DNA from: Winogradskyella sp. | GTDB lineage: Bacteria; Bacteroidota; Bacteroidia; Flavobacteriales; Flavobacteriaceae | DNA length: 7,165 nt | Direction of reading: 5' to 3' | NCBI GenBank assembly: GCA_030149115.1 | Contig: JASBSE010000541.1 | Span: 1-7,165 of the forward strand | Shown here: positions 5,851 through 7,165 of the stretch, in pieces | Layout of the letters: each line of letters starts with the position of its first letter | How positions within the stretch are numbered: the first letter of the stretch is position 1 | Notes under the pieces: model-generated | Told to the model about the DNA's origin: nothing | Seen by the model: the letters and a program-made list of their open reading frames with translations, nothing else | Databases searched by the model: none | Position numbers and translations under genes: made by a program

Positions 5851-7165
5851 TTAATGAATTCCAACATGGTTTTTGGCATAAACAGTTTTAATTTCATCTA
5901 TAATTGCCACATCATCTATAGTTGAAGGGATGTTGTATTGTTGCTCATCGGCAATATTTCGAAGTAATTTACGAAGAATTTTACCACTTCTTGTTTTCGG
6001 TAATCGATTGACCACGTAAACATCTTTAAATGAAGCAACAGCACCAATTTCTTTTCTTACTTCTTTAATTATTTCTGTTTGAACACTAGTCTCATCATCA
6101 TTCAACCCTGATTTCAAAACAACAAGACCTAACGGCTTTTGCCCTTTTAAATCACAGTGAACACCAAATACAGCACATTCTGCTACGGATTTATGCGAGG
6201 CTACAATTTCCTCCATTTCAGCTGTAGATAATCGATGACCAGCAACGTTGATTATATCATCCACACGACCCGTAATAAAAACGTAGCCATCTTCGTCTTT
6301 ATAACCACCATCTCCCGAAAAATAATAACCTGGAAATCTATCTAAATATCCTAACTTGAAACGTTCTGGATTACCCCATAAATTCATCAATGTTCCTGGT
6401 GGTAATGGTAATTTAGCAGCCACGTAACCTTCTACTCCTGCTTCTACTTCGTGCCCTTCCTCATTTAAAATTTGAATATCATATCCACATACTGGAAAAC
6501 TCGCTGATCCAGGTCTCACCTCTTGTAATTGCACACCAACCATATTAGCTAGCATAGGCCAACCACTTTCGGTTTGCCACCAGTGATCAATCACAGGAAC
6601 GTTTAATTTTTCGTGTGTCCATGTTAGTGTTGCTACGTCACAACGCTCCCCAGCTAAGAACTGATATTTTAAACATGATAAATCAAAACGCTTTATCATA
6701 TGTCCATCAGGATCTTCTTTTTTAATTGCTCTAATGGCTGTTGGCGCTGTAAACATCACTTTTACATTGTGCTCGCTAATGACACGCCAAAATGTAGAAG
6801 CATCTGGTGTTTTTATTGGCTTACCTTCAAATAAAATTGTTGTATTTCTGTTTAATAATGGCGCATAAACAATATAGCTATGTCCTACTACCCAACCAAC
6901 ATCACTTGCTGCCCAATAGGTATCACCTTCGTCTACGCCGTACACATATTTCATAGAGAATTTTAACGCAGTAGCATAACCACCTGTATCTCTAATAATT
7001 CCTTTTGGTTTCCCTGTAGTACCTGAAGTATATAAAATATAAGAAGGATGTGTTGCTGGTAACGCAATAGCCTCTACAGATTCTGAATTATTGACTAATG
7101 TTTGATAGTCTACATCATAATCTTTTTTAGGAATATCTACACCTTGACCTCTATCAAACACAATA
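5851..7165 (-). CDS. prpE: Propionyl-CoA synthetase-type acyl-CoA ligase, N-terminus outside window
   Basis: This is an AMP-forming short-chain acyl-CoA synthetase, paralogous to the acs product next to it. The frame stays open to the right edge, so the gene continues beyond it; about 190 N-terminal residues are missing if it has the usual length of about 630. The GTG at 7159-7161 is an internal Val codon and not a start. Counting that codon as residue 1, motifs are P-loop YTSGTTGKPKG (44-54), IDHWWQTESGWPM (191-203), YFSGDG (280-285), hinge GRVDD (298-302), AGHRLSTAEMEE (307-318) and LPKTRSGK (387-394) with catalytic Lys394. The DRGQGVD segment before the P-loop, WQTESGWP, and the STIDD tail (413-417) resemble PrpE and the mitochondrial ACSS3 enzyme more than Acs. 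Propionate is therefore the likely substrate, producing propionyl-CoA, though acetate or butyrate use cannot be excluded. It lies 38 bp upstream of acs and is probably first or earlier in the same operon. Confidence 0.8.
   Translation of the reverse strand, partial: IVFDRGQGVDIPKKDYDVDYQTLVNNSESVEAIALPATHPSYILYTSGTTGKPKGIIRDTGGYATALKFSMKYVYGVDEGDTYWAASDVGWVVGHSYIVYAPLLNRNTTILFEGKPIKTPDASTFWRVISEHNVKVMFTAPTAIRAIKKEDPDGHMIKRFDLSCLKYQFLAGERCDVATLTWTHEKLNVPVIDHWWQTESGWPMLANMVGVQLQEVRPGSASFPVCGYDIQILNEEGHEVEAGVEGYVAAKLPLPPGTLMNLWGNPERFKLGYLDRFPGYYFSGDGGYKDEDGYVFITGRVDDIINVAGHRLSTAEMEEIVASHKSVAECAVFGVHCDLKGQKPLGLVVLKSGLNDDETSVQTEIIKEVRKEIGAVASFKDVYVVNRLPKTRSGKILRKLLRNIADEQQYNIPSTIDDVAIIDEIKTVYAKNHVGIH

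Noticed and set aside
7159..7161. GTG as the start codon of the right-hand synthetase
   Set aside because: The frame stays open upstream to the window edge and the family has about 190 further residues before this point, so it is an internal Val.

Overview
The window looks like an AT-rich chromosomal segment from a marine or environmental Bacteroidetes, most likely a member of the Flavobacteriaceae. This rests on the codon usage, the absence of Shine-Dalgarno sequences before the genes, promoter-like boxes of the Bacteroidetes TAnnTTTG type, and the look of the proteins. It is an inference without any database search.

Layout. Positions 1-1548 (minus strand) hold most of malate synthase A (aceB), cut off at the left edge near its C-terminus. 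A 120-bp divergent intergenic region (1549-1668) contains two promoter-like signals, a perfect 14-bp palindrome, an inverted repeat and a direct repeat. Positions 1669-3147 (plus strand) encode a 492-residue XRE-type regulator with the architecture of the RamB/ScfR family of short-chain fatty acid regulators. It converges, with one base between the stop codons, on a minus-strand HAD-superfamily phosphatase (3149-3802). A strong hairpin terminator (3846-3880) follows acetyl-CoA synthetase acs (3905-5812, minus). 38 bp upstream of acs is the C-terminal two thirds of a second short-chain acyl-CoA synthetase of the propionyl-CoA synthetase/ACSS3 type (5851 to the right edge, minus), probably in one operon with acs.

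How it fits together. The two synthetases activate acetate and probably propionate to their CoA esters. Malate synthase is the second step of the glyoxylate shunt, which lets acetyl-CoA be used as a carbon source. The regulator divergent from aceB belongs to a family known in actinobacteria to control acetate, glyoxylate and propionate genes. The window therefore reads as a two- and three-carbon acid assimilation locus. Isocitrate lyase (aceA) is not in the window and could lie beyond the left edge, downstream of aceB. The HAD phosphatase has no evident link to this theme.

I see no RNA genes, insertion sequences, CRISPR arrays or prophage traits, and no intergenic gap above 120 bp. The window is mostly ordinary core metabolism. 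The parts most worth a second look are the operator-like structure in 1549-1668, the lost metallopeptidase motif in the regulator, and an Arg-to-Asn change at a normally conserved position of Acs.
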